A DNA stretch of 64,000 bases, from NCBI GenBank assembly GCA_944323165.1, contig CALURK010000008.1:1-64000 (forward strand). Direction: 5' to 3'. The translations under genes were made by a program, and so were the position numbers. The notes beneath the pieces were generated by a model. The model saw nothing but the letters and a program-made list of their open reading frames with translations, did not search any database and was not told the DNA's origin. Of this stretch, positions 7,635-15,405 are shown one piece after another (the first letter of the stretch is position 1; each line of letters opens with the position of its first letter). This DNA comes from Candidatus Gastranaerophilales bacterium (lineage in GTDB: Bacteria > Cyanobacteriota > Vampirovibrionia > Gastranaerophilales > Gastranaerophilaceae).

Positions 7635-8249
7635 ATGAACTACAAACACGCAGATATTGATTTAAGTTTTAATAAAAATGAATACTTTAAAATTCAAACA
7701 GGTATTAAACCCTGGAGAGATAGTTTGTATTTGTACTATTTTAACAATCGAAATCTTGATCTGCCGGAAAATGAAATAGAAAATACTAACGACATTGTTA
7801 TTACAAAATCTAAAAGAAGAGATGAAACTCTCGTTTGTTTTCAGACAAGGGCTGAATTTGGAGTTTATAAAAATGTTCTAAAATATGAATATTTTACTTT
7901 GATCAAAGAGTTAGATTGTGAATTATGGGCTTCTTTGGACATAAGAAAGCCATTTAAGCTTGTGCAAAAAGAAAAAGTCGCATATTTAAATAGAATACCA
8001 ATGACCAGTGTTATTAGAGAATTAAAGCCGGATTTTGGCAGTTGGTATATTTATCATCCTTTACAGTTAAGAACAACCTTGCACAATATCGCACAAGAAA
8101 GAAAAGCGATACAAAACATAAAGAATAGATTTATGCAGAAAAAAGCATTATTAGAACTTGAAAAAAGTTATGAAGGAATATTAGGAAACTTTTTTGATGA
8201 TGAACAAGATGTCAGAGTATTTATAAATAACTATGCTCAATTTTGGTAA
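7635..8249 (+). CDS. Hypothetical protein, element-encoded
   Basis: 204 aa, not recognised. The sequence is rich in aromatic and charged residues without signal peptide or membrane segments. Its C-terminal third (about 140-190) is helical and Lys/Glu-rich, consistent with a short coiled coil. It has an AAGGT ribosome binding site and an upstream stretch (GGTGCATTATATAAAAACAAAAAAGG) that resembles the region before the gene at 5368. It is probably in the same regulon. Confidence 0.55.
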   Translation: MNYKHADIDLSFNKNEYFKIQTGIKPWRDSLYLYYFNNRNLDLPENEIENTNDIVITKSKRRDETLVCFQTRAEFGVYKNVLKYEYFTLIKELDCELWASLDIRKPFKLVQKEKVAYLNRIPMTSVIRELKPDFGSWYIYHPLQLRTTLHNIAQERKAIQNIKNRFMQKKALLELEKSYEGILGNFFDDEQDVRVFINNYAQFW

Positions 8250-8296
8250 ATAAAACCAAATAGCAAAAACAATGTTAAATTCAAAGGGGTAATTAT

Positions 8297-8596
8297 ATGA
8301 AACAGATTTTTATATTTTTAGTTCTATTCTTGCTCATACAAACAATACAAGCACAATCAATGGTTGTGCAAGAACAAAAATTGAACAATGGTGAGATTGT
8401 GCGTATGTGTGTTTTTGATAATGGTAGTTATGGTTATTGTACACCTGAAGATGAATACAAGGCTATTAATGCTTACCAAAATTCAAAACAACAGACTAAG
8501 ATACAGAAGTTTAATACAGGAGTAAATAATACAGTGAATACAATAAATAACCTGCTTGACGGTATAAGAGTCATAGGCAGTTATTTCGGGATATGA
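8297..8596 (+). CDS. Small secreted or periplasmic hypothetical protein
   Basis: 99 aa. The first 20 residues (MKQIFIFLVLFLLIQTIQAQ) form a clear Sec signal peptide with an A-x-A-like cleavage site near QAQ. The mature part is about 79 aa with two Cys (MCVFDNGSYGYCTPEDE) that could form a disulfide. The tail is Asn/Thr-rich. A ribosome binding site (AAAGGGG) is well placed. It is the last gene of the rightward cluster in this module. Function unknown. Confidence 0.55.
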   Translation: MKQIFIFLVLFLLIQTIQAQSMVVQEQKLNNGEIVRMCVFDNGSYGYCTPEDEYKAINAYQNSKQQTKIQKFNTGVNNTVNTINNLLDGIRVIGSYFGI

Positions 8597-8718
8597 CCAT
8601 AAATGACACAGTAAAGAATTATAATAAAAACAAAGGCAAGCGTTTCGCTTTATGCCATGAATAACAAATAGAGAAAACCTCGTTCACTTCCTTCGGGCGT
8701 GAATACAAAAATCCAAGT

Positions 8719-8755
8719 TCGGCTTTATTTTTATAGAGCCGGTTTCTTGATTCAT
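8719..8755. terminator. Hairpin at the convergent end of the module
   Basis: CAAG..CGGCT pairs with AGCCG...CTTG around a 12-nt loop. It lies between the rightward gene ending at 8596 and the leftward helicase gene ending at 8790. There is no T-run, so terminator function is uncertain. Confidence 0.35.
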
Positions 8756-8789
8756 TTAAATTTTTAGAAAAGTATATTATTAATTTTTG

Positions 8790-9638
8790 TTAAAATAAAT
8801 CATACTGAATCGGCTCCAAAAATTTTGCAAATTGACTTCTAAATAGCAGTTCTATAGTACCTACTGCTCCCATCTTATTTTTTACAATAATTATTTCAGC
8901 CTTACCTTTATTTAAGGCATAATCTTCTTCATTTGCATAGCTTTTATAATATTCATCTCTATAGATAAACATAACGACATCTGAGATATTTTCAATATCA
9001 CCGCTTTCTCTTAAATCAGAAAGCATTGGACGTTTATCACATCTGCTTTCTAATGCTCTTGAAAGTTGTGAACTAATGAAAATTATGCAGTTATTTTCTT
9101 TTGCAATCTGCTTTAAATCAAGCATTATATTTGTAATAGCTTCACTGCGTTGTTTTTTACGAGGTGTTTCCATTAGCTGCAGGTAATCAATAAACACATA
9201 TTCCGGTCGTTCTTCTGCAATTTTGTTTCTGATACCTTCTATTGTATAAATATCATCACATATCGTTAAATTTAAATAAGATATGGCTGTTAAAATATAT
9301 TCTATTTTACTCTTTTGGCTGTCATCTAATAGTTTATTATGATTCATAGTTATTAATCCAATTTCACCTAATATGGCAATTAATCTTTTAATAATTTGGC
9401 TTGTGCTCATTTCCAATGAAAATAAAAGGCATTTTTTATTCTGTTTTAAAAGATTGGACATAATAGAAAGTATAAATGCTGTTTTACCCATGGCAGGTCT
9501 TGCACCTATAGTAATCAGATTTCCTTTTTCAACTCCTGAAAGAAGTATGTCTAAATCCTGAAATCCTGTAGCAAGGGCGTTACGATTTTCTTCTGTAATT
9601 TGTTTAAAAGTTTTGTCTAAAATTTCTTTGTCTATCAT
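8790..9638 (-). CDS. DnaB-like replicative helicase lacking the N-terminal domain
   Basis: 282 aa, against about 450 for full DnaB. It starts almost directly at the RecA-like core: ATGFQDLDILLSGVEKGNLITIGARPAMGKTAFILS (Walker A), LLFSLEMS, PEYVFIDYLQLM (Walker B), SSQLSRALESR and LSDLRESGDIENISDVVMFIYRDEYY. The C-terminal VKNKMGAVGTIELLF is also conserved. The primase-interacting N-terminal domain is absent. It is probably the element's own helicase, loaded by the DnaC-like protein. The start has a good AAGGAG ribosome binding site, and upstream lies a copy of the shared TTGACATAGGT motif. Confidence 0.85.
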   Translation of the reverse strand: MIDKEILDKTFKQITEENRNALATGFQDLDILLSGVEKGNLITIGARPAMGKTAFILSIMSNLLKQNKKCLLFSLEMSTSQIIKRLIAILGEIGLITMNHNKLLDDSQKSKIEYILTAISYLNLTICDDIYTIEGIRNKIAEERPEYVFIDYLQLMETPRKKQRSEAITNIMLDLKQIAKENNCIIFISSQLSRALESRCDKRPMLSDLRESGDIENISDVVMFIYRDEYYKSYANEEDYALNKGKAEIIIVKNKMGAVGTIELLFRSQFAKFLEPIQYDLF

Positions 9639-9659
9639 TATGATTCTCCTTTTTTACAA

Positions 9660-9681
9660 TTATTGCATTGACCTATGTCAA
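9660..9681 (-). promoter_or_regulatory. Shared element promoter/operator, copy 2
   Basis: On the minus strand TTGACATAGGT is followed by CAATGCAATAA, closely matching the sequence before the gene at 5368. It lies 22 nt upstream of the helicase start codon. Both oppositely directed transcription units of the module therefore carry the same control block. Confidence 0.4.
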
Positions 9682-9695
9682 TTTTGGACATAATT

Positions 9696-10259
9696 CTACA
9701 AGTCTAGACTCAAATACACATCGTCCATTTCATCTTGTGTGATTCCTATATAGCGGAGTGTTACAGCCGGTGATGAATGGTTAAACAGCTTTTGAATAAG
9801 TGTTATATCATAACCGTTGTTGTAAGCATGGTAGCCAAAAGTCTTTCTTAGAGTATGCGTTCCGATTTTTTCTTTTATTCCGACAGATTTAGCAACCTCG
9901 TTAATAATTTTGTATGCCTGTTGCCGCAGTAAAAAGCCTTTATTCTTTCTTGATATGAATAAAGGCTTGTTTTCATCGTATTCTCTTATTTTTAGATATT
10001 CTTTTAGTGCTGATTTTGTACTGTTTGATAGCGGAAAATCCTTAAATTTATTTGTCTTTTTCTCCCTTAACCGTATTCTGTCTTTGATTTTACCTTTGTC
10101 ACTAATATCGGATATTCTAAGTTTAAGTAAATCGCTTATTCTAAGACCGGAGTTAATTCCAAGAACAAATAAGCAGTAGTCACGTAAACTTTGTTGTTTC
10201 AACAATTTCTTGATAGTATCAATCTGTTTTACATCTCTGATTGGCTGTACGAATTCCAT
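9696..10259 (-). CDS. Short tyrosine recombinase (catalytic domain only)
   Basis: 187 aa, about half the length of most phage integrases. The full active-site set is visible: R40 in SGLRISDLL, the beta-hairpin Lys (KTNKFKDFPLS), H-T-L-R-K-T, the second His in LFNHSSPAVTLRYIG, and the nucleophile Tyr in that same block. The N-terminal core-binding domain is missing apart from about 25 residues. Small recombinases of this sort act as resolvases, inversion enzymes or element integrases. Repeats directly upstream (10297-10445) and the 27-bp motif at 10570 are candidate target sites. Confidence 0.85.
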   Translation of the reverse strand: MEFVQPIRDVKQIDTIKKLLKQQSLRDYCLFVLGINSGLRISDLLKLRISDISDKGKIKDRIRLREKKTNKFKDFPLSNSTKSALKEYLKIREYDENKPLFISRKNKGFLLRQQAYKIINEVAKSVGIKEKIGTHTLRKTFGYHAYNNGYDITLIQKLFNHSSPAVTLRYIGITQDEMDDVYLSLDL

Positions 10260-10296
10260 TTTTACCTCTTTCTATGGCTGAAATGTAGTCATAATC

Positions 10297-10337
10297 AATA
10301 ATACATAATATATTTATATTATAAATTATGTATTATT
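10297..10337. repeat. 13-bp inverted repeat upstream of the recombinase
   Basis: AATAATACATAAT (10297-10309) and ATTATGTATTATT (10325-10337) are perfect reverse complements separated by 15 nt. The repeat starts 38 bp before the recombinase start codon. A third copy, ATTATGTATTATT, lies at 10433-10445. The arrangement suits a recombinase core site or an autoregulatory operator. Confidence 0.55.
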
Positions 10338-10413
10338 CTATGTACACCCTAATATTTACAAGGGTTTACAAGGTTATTGAAGTTTAATCGAGATAATAAA
10401 CAGAGGTAAATAC

Positions 10414-10530
10414 ATGAATGATACAAAATATAATTATGTATTATTCAAACAAGGATTAAAGATATTCTTCTTTTTGGGCTTTAAAACTAAATTTATAAGA
10501 AATTACAGAATAAACGTGTTGAAACTTTAG
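10414..10530 (+). CDS. Possible small peptide
   Basis: 38 codons starting MNDTKYNYVLFKQGLKIFFF. AGAGG lies at 10402-10406, 7 nt before the ATG. Just upstream, AGTTTAATCGAGA at 10381 resembles the sequence before the methylase gene (AGTTTAACGAGA). The peptide has a hydrophobic middle and a basic tail. It could be a translated leader or chance. Confidence 0.3.
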   Translation: MNDTKYNYVLFKQGLKIFFFLGFKTKFIRNYRINVLKL

Positions 10531-10569
10531 CAGATAATTAAATATAAAATATTATAAATACATCTGAAA

Positions 10570-10596
10570 GTTTAATCAGATTAATTCTAGAATTAC
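10570..10596 (+). repeat. 27-bp element-border motif, copy 3
   Basis: GTTTAATCAGAT then TAATTCTAGAATTA-C, with the same 14-bp palindrome as copy 1. It lies immediately beyond the stop codon of the XRE gene. Together with copies 1 and 2 it brackets the 4.5-10.6 kb module: inverted relative to copy 1, direct relative to copy 2. Confidence 0.55.
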
Positions 10597-10597
10597 T

Positions 10598-10813
10598 CTA
10601 GTCAAAATCAAATAAGTCTTTTGCCGGTATTTCAAGGGCATCAGCTATTTTAAAAATCATTTTTAGGGTTGGAAGCTTTTCAGAGCGTTCAATTTTACCG
10701 ATATATGAGTAGTCACATCCGACCAATTCTGACATTTTACCTTTTGAGAACTTTCTCTCTTCTCTATATTTCTTAATATTTTGTGCAAATTTCTTGCAAT
10801 TATCCTCACCCAT
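10598..10813 (-). CDS. XRE-family transcriptional regulator
   Basis: 71 aa, essentially a single Cro/C1-type helix-turn-helix: CKKFAQNIKKYREERKFSKGKMSELVGCDYSYIGKIERSEKLPTLKMIFKIADALEIPAKDLFDFD. This is the usual length for a compact phage- or element-type repressor. It is divergent from the gene at 10936 (122-nt gap) and probably represses one or both directions. A canonical Shine-Dalgarno sequence is not evident; TACTATAATACTCACAG-like AT-rich DNA precedes the start. Confidence 0.8.
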   Translation of the reverse strand: MGEDNCKKFAQNIKKYREERKFSKGKMSELVGCDYSYIGKIERSEKLPTLKMIFKIADALEIPAKDLFDFD

Positions 10814-10935
10814 ATTAATATTGTGCTATAATACTCACAGTCCAGTATAGACCACGGGTCTAATAATAATTTTTGTTACGACAAATTTTGACGGTGTTGT
10901 GTGGTAAACTGTTGATAAAAAGAAAGGCGGTGTTT

Positions 10936-11235
10936 ATGGCAATCAAAGAAGCTAAGCAAAGCGGGAGTAATGTACTGGTAAAATGCGGAAATTCAACGCA
11001 ACCGTTTTCAGGTACATTAATCGGTTACACTCCAAATGCTGTATTTATTCAAAACGGCAGAAATCTGCATGTATTTGTCGAACGCAACGGAAGTGTTGTA
11101 ACAAGCGGAAGAAATATTCCACTAAGCGGTAATGAAGATATCAGAATGTACGGCAATCAAGTTGGTATCAAAAAAGGTTCAACAATTCATTTATATGGTG
11201 AAGACGGCAAACATGCAGGAACAAGACCGGCATAA
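10936..11235 (+). CDS. Small beta-rich hypothetical protein, Sm/Hfq-like pattern
   Basis: 99 aa from the ATG at 10936. The longer frame from 10873 is rejected because AGAAAGGCGG directly precedes 10936. Residues 10-50 (SNVLVKCG...QPFSGTLIGYTPNAVFIQNGRNLHVF) alternate hydrophobic residues like the five-stranded Sm fold. The rest is also Gly/Asn-rich beta sequence. I cannot confirm homology to Hfq; another small beta barrel is equally possible. It is 14 nt upstream of the PD-(D/E)XK gene, so likely co-transcribed with it. Confidence 0.5.
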   Translation: MAIKEAKQSGSNVLVKCGNSTQPFSGTLIGYTPNAVFIQNGRNLHVFVERNGSVVTSGRNIPLSGNEDIRMYGNQVGIKKGSTIHLYGEDGKHAGTRPA

Positions 11236-11249
11236 GAGAAAGGATAAAT

Positions 11250-12512
11250 ATGAATACGAAAGAAGCTCAAGATTTATTAGAAGCGTTCATCTGTGACAAA
11301 GACTTGAAAGAACTTGAACAGATGTTTGGAAAATTTAATATCTTTGACTGTTTAAAATTAACAAGAACTGAAATCCGTCATTCTAATTTTTTAGCTTGGC
11401 TACTTGACCCTAATGAAACACATGGTCTAAAGGATTATTTCTTAAAAGAATTTTTAAAGCATATTTTAAAAAGTAAGAAAAAGGAAATTGCAGAAATCAA
11501 TAGAAAAGAGATTGACCTAAAAAACAGTGAAAATTCAGATGAGATTATAAAGAGAACTTATTCAGTACCATCAATATTTGATATTGACTATTGGGATATG
11601 ACAGAGGTGGAAGTTTTTAGAGAATTGGAAAATATCGACTTACTTCTTATTGATGAAAAAAATAAATTTGTCTTTGTTATTGAAAATAAAATTGATTCAT
11701 TTCAGCATAGTAATCAACTTGCAAGATATCGTGACTATGTTGATGAACAGTACCCTAGTATGACTTATCAAAAATTATTTATATATCTTAAACCTAAAAA
11801 AGAAACAGTGGAAAAGCCTTATATTTATTTGAGTTATCAAACAGTGAGAGATACCATAAAAGAACTAATTGATGATAAAGATGATAAAATAAGCGATGAA
11901 ATTTTAGTTGCAATTAAACACTATAATGAGATATTAGAAAGGGATATTATGAATTCAGAAGATGAACTTAAAAAAATCTGTAGACAAATTTACAGAAAGC
12001 ATAAAACCGCAATTGATTTGATTACAAAGAACAGTAGTAATTATAAATCTGATGTGTTAAATGCAATGGAAAAAGTGGTGAAGTCTAATGTAAATTTACA
12101 AGAAATTCACGTGGAAAATAATGGAATTTTATGTTTACCAAATAATTTAAATAATATAAAACCACTTAAATTTGGAGATTGGGCAAATGATTTGATTGTT
12201 TATATTCATTTTATAAGCTTTGCTCAAGGACATAAAGACGCATGCGTAGAAATACTTATGTCACCACCAAAAGATAAAAGTGATAAAAATAAAAAATTGC
12301 AATTGTTAGATCTTATTGAAAAGAAAACTCAGTTAACGTTTAAAGGTAATGATTGGAATTACACACAACCTTTTCAAATAATGTCATACGATGATTATTT
12401 AAATTATGAAAATGAGCAACAACTGATAGAGCACATTGAACAAAAACTAGAAGAATTGAAAGAAACTTATATTGATAAATTACGTGATGCACTAAACGAA
12501 TTCTGCAAATAA
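11250..12512 (+). CDS. PD-(D/E)XK nuclease-superfamily protein (PDDEXK_4-like)
   Basis: 420 aa. The N-terminal block TEIRHSNFLAWLLDPNETHGLKDYFLKEFLKHIL and the core NID130LLLIDEKNKFVFVIE145NK147IDSFQHSNQLARYRDYV are characteristic of the PDDEXK_4 family, often found in defence or mobile contexts. D130 and E145-x-K147 form the nuclease triad. The C-terminal half (about 230-420) is helical, Lys/Glu-rich and unassigned. The gene has its own ribosome binding site (GAAAGG) and is followed by a strong terminator. DNA cleavage is inferred from the intact motif; the substrate is unknown. Confidence 0.75.
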   Translation: MNTKEAQDLLEAFICDKDLKELEQMFGKFNIFDCLKLTRTEIRHSNFLAWLLDPNETHGLKDYFLKEFLKHILKSKKKEIAEINRKEIDLKNSENSDEIIKRTYSVPSIFDIDYWDMTEVEVFRELENIDLLLIDEKNKFVFVIENKIDSFQHSNQLARYRDYVDEQYPSMTYQKLFIYLKPKKETVEKPYIYLSYQTVRDTIKELIDDKDDKISDEILVAIKHYNEILERDIMNSEDELKKICRQIYRKHKTAIDLITKNSSNYKSDVLNAMEKVVKSNVNLQEIHVENNGILCLPNNLNNIKPLKFGDWANDLIVYIHFISFAQGHKDACVEILMSPPKDKSDKNKKLQLLDLIEKKTQLTFKGNDWNYTQPFQIMSYDDYLNYENEQQLIEHIEQKLEELKETYIDKLRDALNEFCK

Positions 12513-12521
12513 AATCAATAC

Positions 12522-12558
12522 AAGCACAACTATGACTTATTTTGCCGTAGTTGTGCTT
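12522..12558 (+). terminator. Rho-independent terminator after the PD-(D/E)XK gene
   Basis: AAGCACAACTA (12522-12532) pairs perfectly with TAGTTGTGCTT (12548-12558), with a 15-nt loop, followed by TATTATAATATT. It ends the 10936-12512 unit. Confidence 0.7.
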
Positions 12559-12597
12559 TATTATAATATTATTAAGAGTTAAACATGTGAGGGCAGA

Positions 12598-13569
12598 ATG
12601 TCAAGATTAAATAAAACAGAGCAAATAATAGAACTTGCAATGATGTTTCAGAATAGTTTCTGCGGACTATGCATTGATGATATTCAAGAGCACTTTGAGT
12701 GTTCAAGACGTTCTGCAGAGAGAATGAAAGCTCTTTTATTTGACTTGTTTCCCGAAAAAATTGAGGAAGTTCCTACCTCTGATAAGAAAAAGCGGTGGAG
12801 ATTTGCTAAAGGTACAATGAATGCACTTATCACTTTTACAGCAGATGATTTTGCAAATCTTGAATATTTGAAGGGACTCACGACAGATGAGAACAAAAAG
12901 AAACAGCTTGATGAACTCATTGCAAAGATTAAGGCTCTAACTCCTCAAAAGAATTTGAGAACTCTTGATACAGATGTTTCTGCAATTTTGGAATCAGAAG
13001 GCTTTGCTGTCAGACAATATTCCGGAGTATCTGTTGCACCAAAGATGTTGGAACAGCTGAGAACAGCTATGCTTGCATTTAAAAAGATTCGGTTTGACTA
13101 CCCCATAGATAATAAAATAAAGACAATTACCTTAAACCCTTATGGGCTTGTTATCTCTGACAAGTATTATCTGGTCGGCTTCAATGAATATGTGAATGCC
13201 CTAAGACAGTATAAGGTAAACAAAATTACTAACCTAACTATCCTGGAAGAGTACTTTGATAAAGACGAGAACTTTTCTCTGGCTGATTACTGCAACAATT
13301 CTTTTGGAGTTTATCAAGAAGAGCCTTTGAATATAACGCTTGAATTTGATAAATCAGTAGCAGAAGAAGCTGTAAACTATCATTTCCACCCGACACAGAA
13401 GGGTAAATTAAACAAAGACGGCAGTTATACCCTAACCTTCAAGGCTGGTGGCAGATATGCAATCTGCCAAGAGCTGTTTAAATGGGGGACTTCTGTTAAA
13501 ATCAAAAAACCTGTAGAATTGAAAGAATATTATAAAATGTATCTGGCTAATGTATTGGAATACTTGTAA
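12598..13569 (+). CDS. WYL-domain transcriptional regulator
   Basis: 323 aa, the normal length for this family. An N-terminal winged helix (LNKTEQIIELAMMFQNSFCGLCIDDIQEHFECSRRSAERMKALLFDLFP) is followed by a WYL domain. The ligand-binding core reads FKKIRFDYPIDNKIKTITLNPYGLVISDKYYLVGFNEYVNALRQYKVNKI. A C-terminal WCX-like segment (LNITLEFDKSVAEEAVNYHFHPTQ) completes it. WYL regulators such as BrxR and CapW sense nucleic acid or nucleotides and control phage-defence genes. The flanking PD-(D/E)XK protein is a candidate target. Ribosome binding site GAGGG. Confidence 0.85.
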   Translation: MSRLNKTEQIIELAMMFQNSFCGLCIDDIQEHFECSRRSAERMKALLFDLFPEKIEEVPTSDKKKRWRFAKGTMNALITFTADDFANLEYLKGLTTDENKKKQLDELIAKIKALTPQKNLRTLDTDVSAILESEGFAVRQYSGVSVAPKMLEQLRTAMLAFKKIRFDYPIDNKIKTITLNPYGLVISDKYYLVGFNEYVNALRQYKVNKITNLTILEEYFDKDENFSLADYCNNSFGVYQEEPLNITLEFDKSVAEEAVNYHFHPTQKGKLNKDGSYTLTFKAGGRYAICQELFKWGTSVKIKKPVELKEYYKMYLANVLEYL

Positions 13570-13584
13570 TAAACTCAACTGAGA

Positions 13585-13612
13585 TTGTGTACTAAAAATT
13601 TTATGCTAGCAT
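13585..13612 (+). promoter_or_regulatory. Promoter placed for a leaderless mRNA
   Basis: TTGTGT (13585-13590), 16-nt spacer, then TGC-TAGCAT (extended -10, 13604-13612). The ATG at 13619 comes 6 nt later, the same geometry as at the toxin gene. Confidence 0.45.
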
Positions 13613-13618
13613 TGAACT

Positions 13619-14188
13619 ATGACAAAGGATTTGAAATATCTCGCAGTTACTCGTGATTTAAACTTTGCTGGCTTGAAGAAACAGGACAGAGAATTTCTGT
13701 ACAAGGAATATCCTGTTATTATTCGTGCACCTAGAGGTATTTCTGATGTTGAGAACTATAATTTATTTTGTAAACACTGTTTAAACATGCCTTTAAAAGA
13801 TAGACAAATTATATATAAAGGCTCTTTAATTAAACTATCTAAAAAAGAATACCTTATGGTATGTACTCTATTATTATGGGGATATATTGCCGAGAGTGAG
13901 TTTAATAAAATTGATTTTAGACCTAATCGCTGTAAAAAAGCTAATGAAAAAGCTCCAAGAAATCTCGAAAAAAGTGTTGAAGACCTAGCACAGGCTTTCT
14001 GGGAGAAAGTAAGCAAAGAGAGGTTCAAAGCTTCGGAAGAGTCCTTAGATAAAAATGCATTTAAAAAAAATTTCAAGGAGAATTTTGCACAGTATCAATA
14101 TAGGTTTGAAAATACTGTAAGTACTTGCTATAGTCCTGCTGATTTACCAGATTTTCTAAAGAAAGTATGTAAACAGAAAGCACAATAA
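13619..14188 (+). CDS. Hypothetical protein downstream of the WYL regulator
   Basis: 189 aa, not recognised. It has no signal peptide. A hydrophobic stretch (KEYLMVCTLLLWGYIAESEF, about 76-95) could be a buried helix. The C-terminal half is highly charged and basic (RPNRCKKANEKAPRNLEKSVEDLAQAFWEKVSKERFK). No Shine-Dalgarno sequence is seen; the start is supported by the leaderless promoter arrangement. It may be regulated by, or act with, the neighbouring WYL protein. Confidence 0.5.
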   Translation: MTKDLKYLAVTRDLNFAGLKKQDREFLYKEYPVIIRAPRGISDVENYNLFCKHCLNMPLKDRQIIYKGSLIKLSKKEYLMVCTLLLWGYIAESEFNKIDFRPNRCKKANEKAPRNLEKSVEDLAQAFWEKVSKERFKASEESLDKNAFKKNFKENFAQYQYRFENTVSTCYSPADLPDFLKKVCKQKAQ

Positions 14189-14530
14189 AATATTTATGTC
14201 GCTAAAATTTACAATATAATTTAACTGTAATCGTGTAATACAAAGTTATTCGACTCATATTTAGGTTTATTATTTAAGTAATAAAAAATTACGATAAGTT
14301 GTCGCTAAATTTTAATAAAAACACCCGTAAATGTAACAATATATCTGGGTTTTGAACTGTTTTTATTTTTTTAGTTTATTATAATAATATAACAAAAAGA
14401 GGCAACCTACAGGCTACCTCAACAAATTAATTTTCGTACAAATATTATAATATAAAAATTTGGGAAAGGGAAGCCTGTAAACCTCATTTTGTAACAGTTT
14501 ATAAATTAAATGCACGAAAGGAGGTTTATT
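14189..14530. other. Structured AT-rich gap before the primase gene, candidate origin
   Basis: There is no gene here. The repeat TGTCGCTAAA(A)TTTA occurs at about 14197 and 14299. GAGGCAACCTACAGGCT (14400-14416) is complementary to AGCCTGTAAACCTC (about 14471-14484) and also forms a local hairpin with the adjacent AGGCTACCTC. On the minus strand that local hairpin is followed by TTTTTG, so it could terminate leftward transcripts. AT-rich repeats and hairpins just before Prim-Pol and helicase genes suggest a replication origin or a structured leader. Confidence 0.4.
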
Positions 14531-15403
14531 ATGTGCATTCATGTTCCTTATGAGAACTGGCGAAACTTTGCCACATTCCCTTGCAAGGGAAATTCAAAAA
14601 TACCTGCCACACGAAATGGCTTCAAAGATGCTAGGTTCGGACAAGATGTTACGGCGATGCTAAATGCTGGCTATAATATCGCAATGTATAATAAGGCAGC
14701 TAAAAATATAACTCTAGACTGCGATTTTGATGAAACGAAAGGCTACAATGGCATTAAAGCGTTAGAACAACTTGAAACAAAGCTTGGCAAGTTGCCTAGA
14801 ACATTAACTCAAAAAACACCAAGGGGCGGTCGACATTATATATTTAGCGACAAGGGGATTACTAATCCGATAGGCAAAATTGACAAAGATATTGATATCA
14901 AGTACAACGGCTATATTATGATAGCACCGTCTGTCATTAACGGTCGGCAGTATCAAATCATAGATGGCATTGATGAAAATGGCAAGTTTATAATAGCCGA
15001 TTTACCACAAGCATGGCTAGATTATCTCAATAAAGACGCTAAAAGTCCTAAGGCTACGGCTTATAAATCTACAAATACTTCTAAACGTAAGGTTTGCACG
15101 AATATTAATATTGAAAGAATGTTTAATAATTGTGCATTTCTACGATTTTGCAGAGATAATGCGGAAGATTTGCCTGAACCGATGTGGCATTCTATGATTA
15201 CGGTTCTTGCTCAAATCAAAGATTCTGATGAACTGATTCACAGGCTATCAGAGCCTTATTATGGCTACAGTTATGATGAAACGCAGAAGAAAATAGATTA
15301 TGCCCGTCAATTCGGGCATTCTCAAAGCTGTAAATATTTATCAGCAAATTATCCGGAAGTATGTCAAGACTGCCATTCAGCAGTATCAGAAAGGTCGGTG
15401 TAA
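14531..15403 (+). CDS. Bifunctional DNA primase/polymerase (Prim-Pol)
   Basis: 290 aa from the ATG at 14531, which follows a strong AAAGGAGG ribosome binding site; the 7-codon upstream extension is rejected. The N-terminal Prim-Pol domain has the expected blocks: FPCKGNSKIPATRNGFKDA, NIAMYNKAAKNITLDCDFDE (catalytic D-x-D) and TPRGGRHYIFSDKG, followed by DIDIKYNGYIMIAPSVINGRQY. The C-terminal half carries Cys residues (CRDNAEDLP, CKYLSANYPEVCQDC) that may bind zinc. It is coupled to the helicase gene 2 nt downstream and forms the replication module of an integrative element or plasmid-like prophage. Confidence 0.85.
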   Translation: MCIHVPYENWRNFATFPCKGNSKIPATRNGFKDARFGQDVTAMLNAGYNIAMYNKAAKNITLDCDFDETKGYNGIKALEQLETKLGKLPRTLTQKTPRGGRHYIFSDKGITNPIGKIDKDIDIKYNGYIMIAPSVINGRQYQIIDGIDENGKFIIADLPQAWLDYLNKDAKSPKATAYKSTNTSKRKVCTNINIERMFNNCAFLRFCRDNAEDLPEPMWHSMITVLAQIKDSDELIHRLSEPYYGYSYDETQKKIDYARQFGHSQSCKYLSANYPEVCQDCHSAVSERSV

Positions 15404-15405
15404 TT

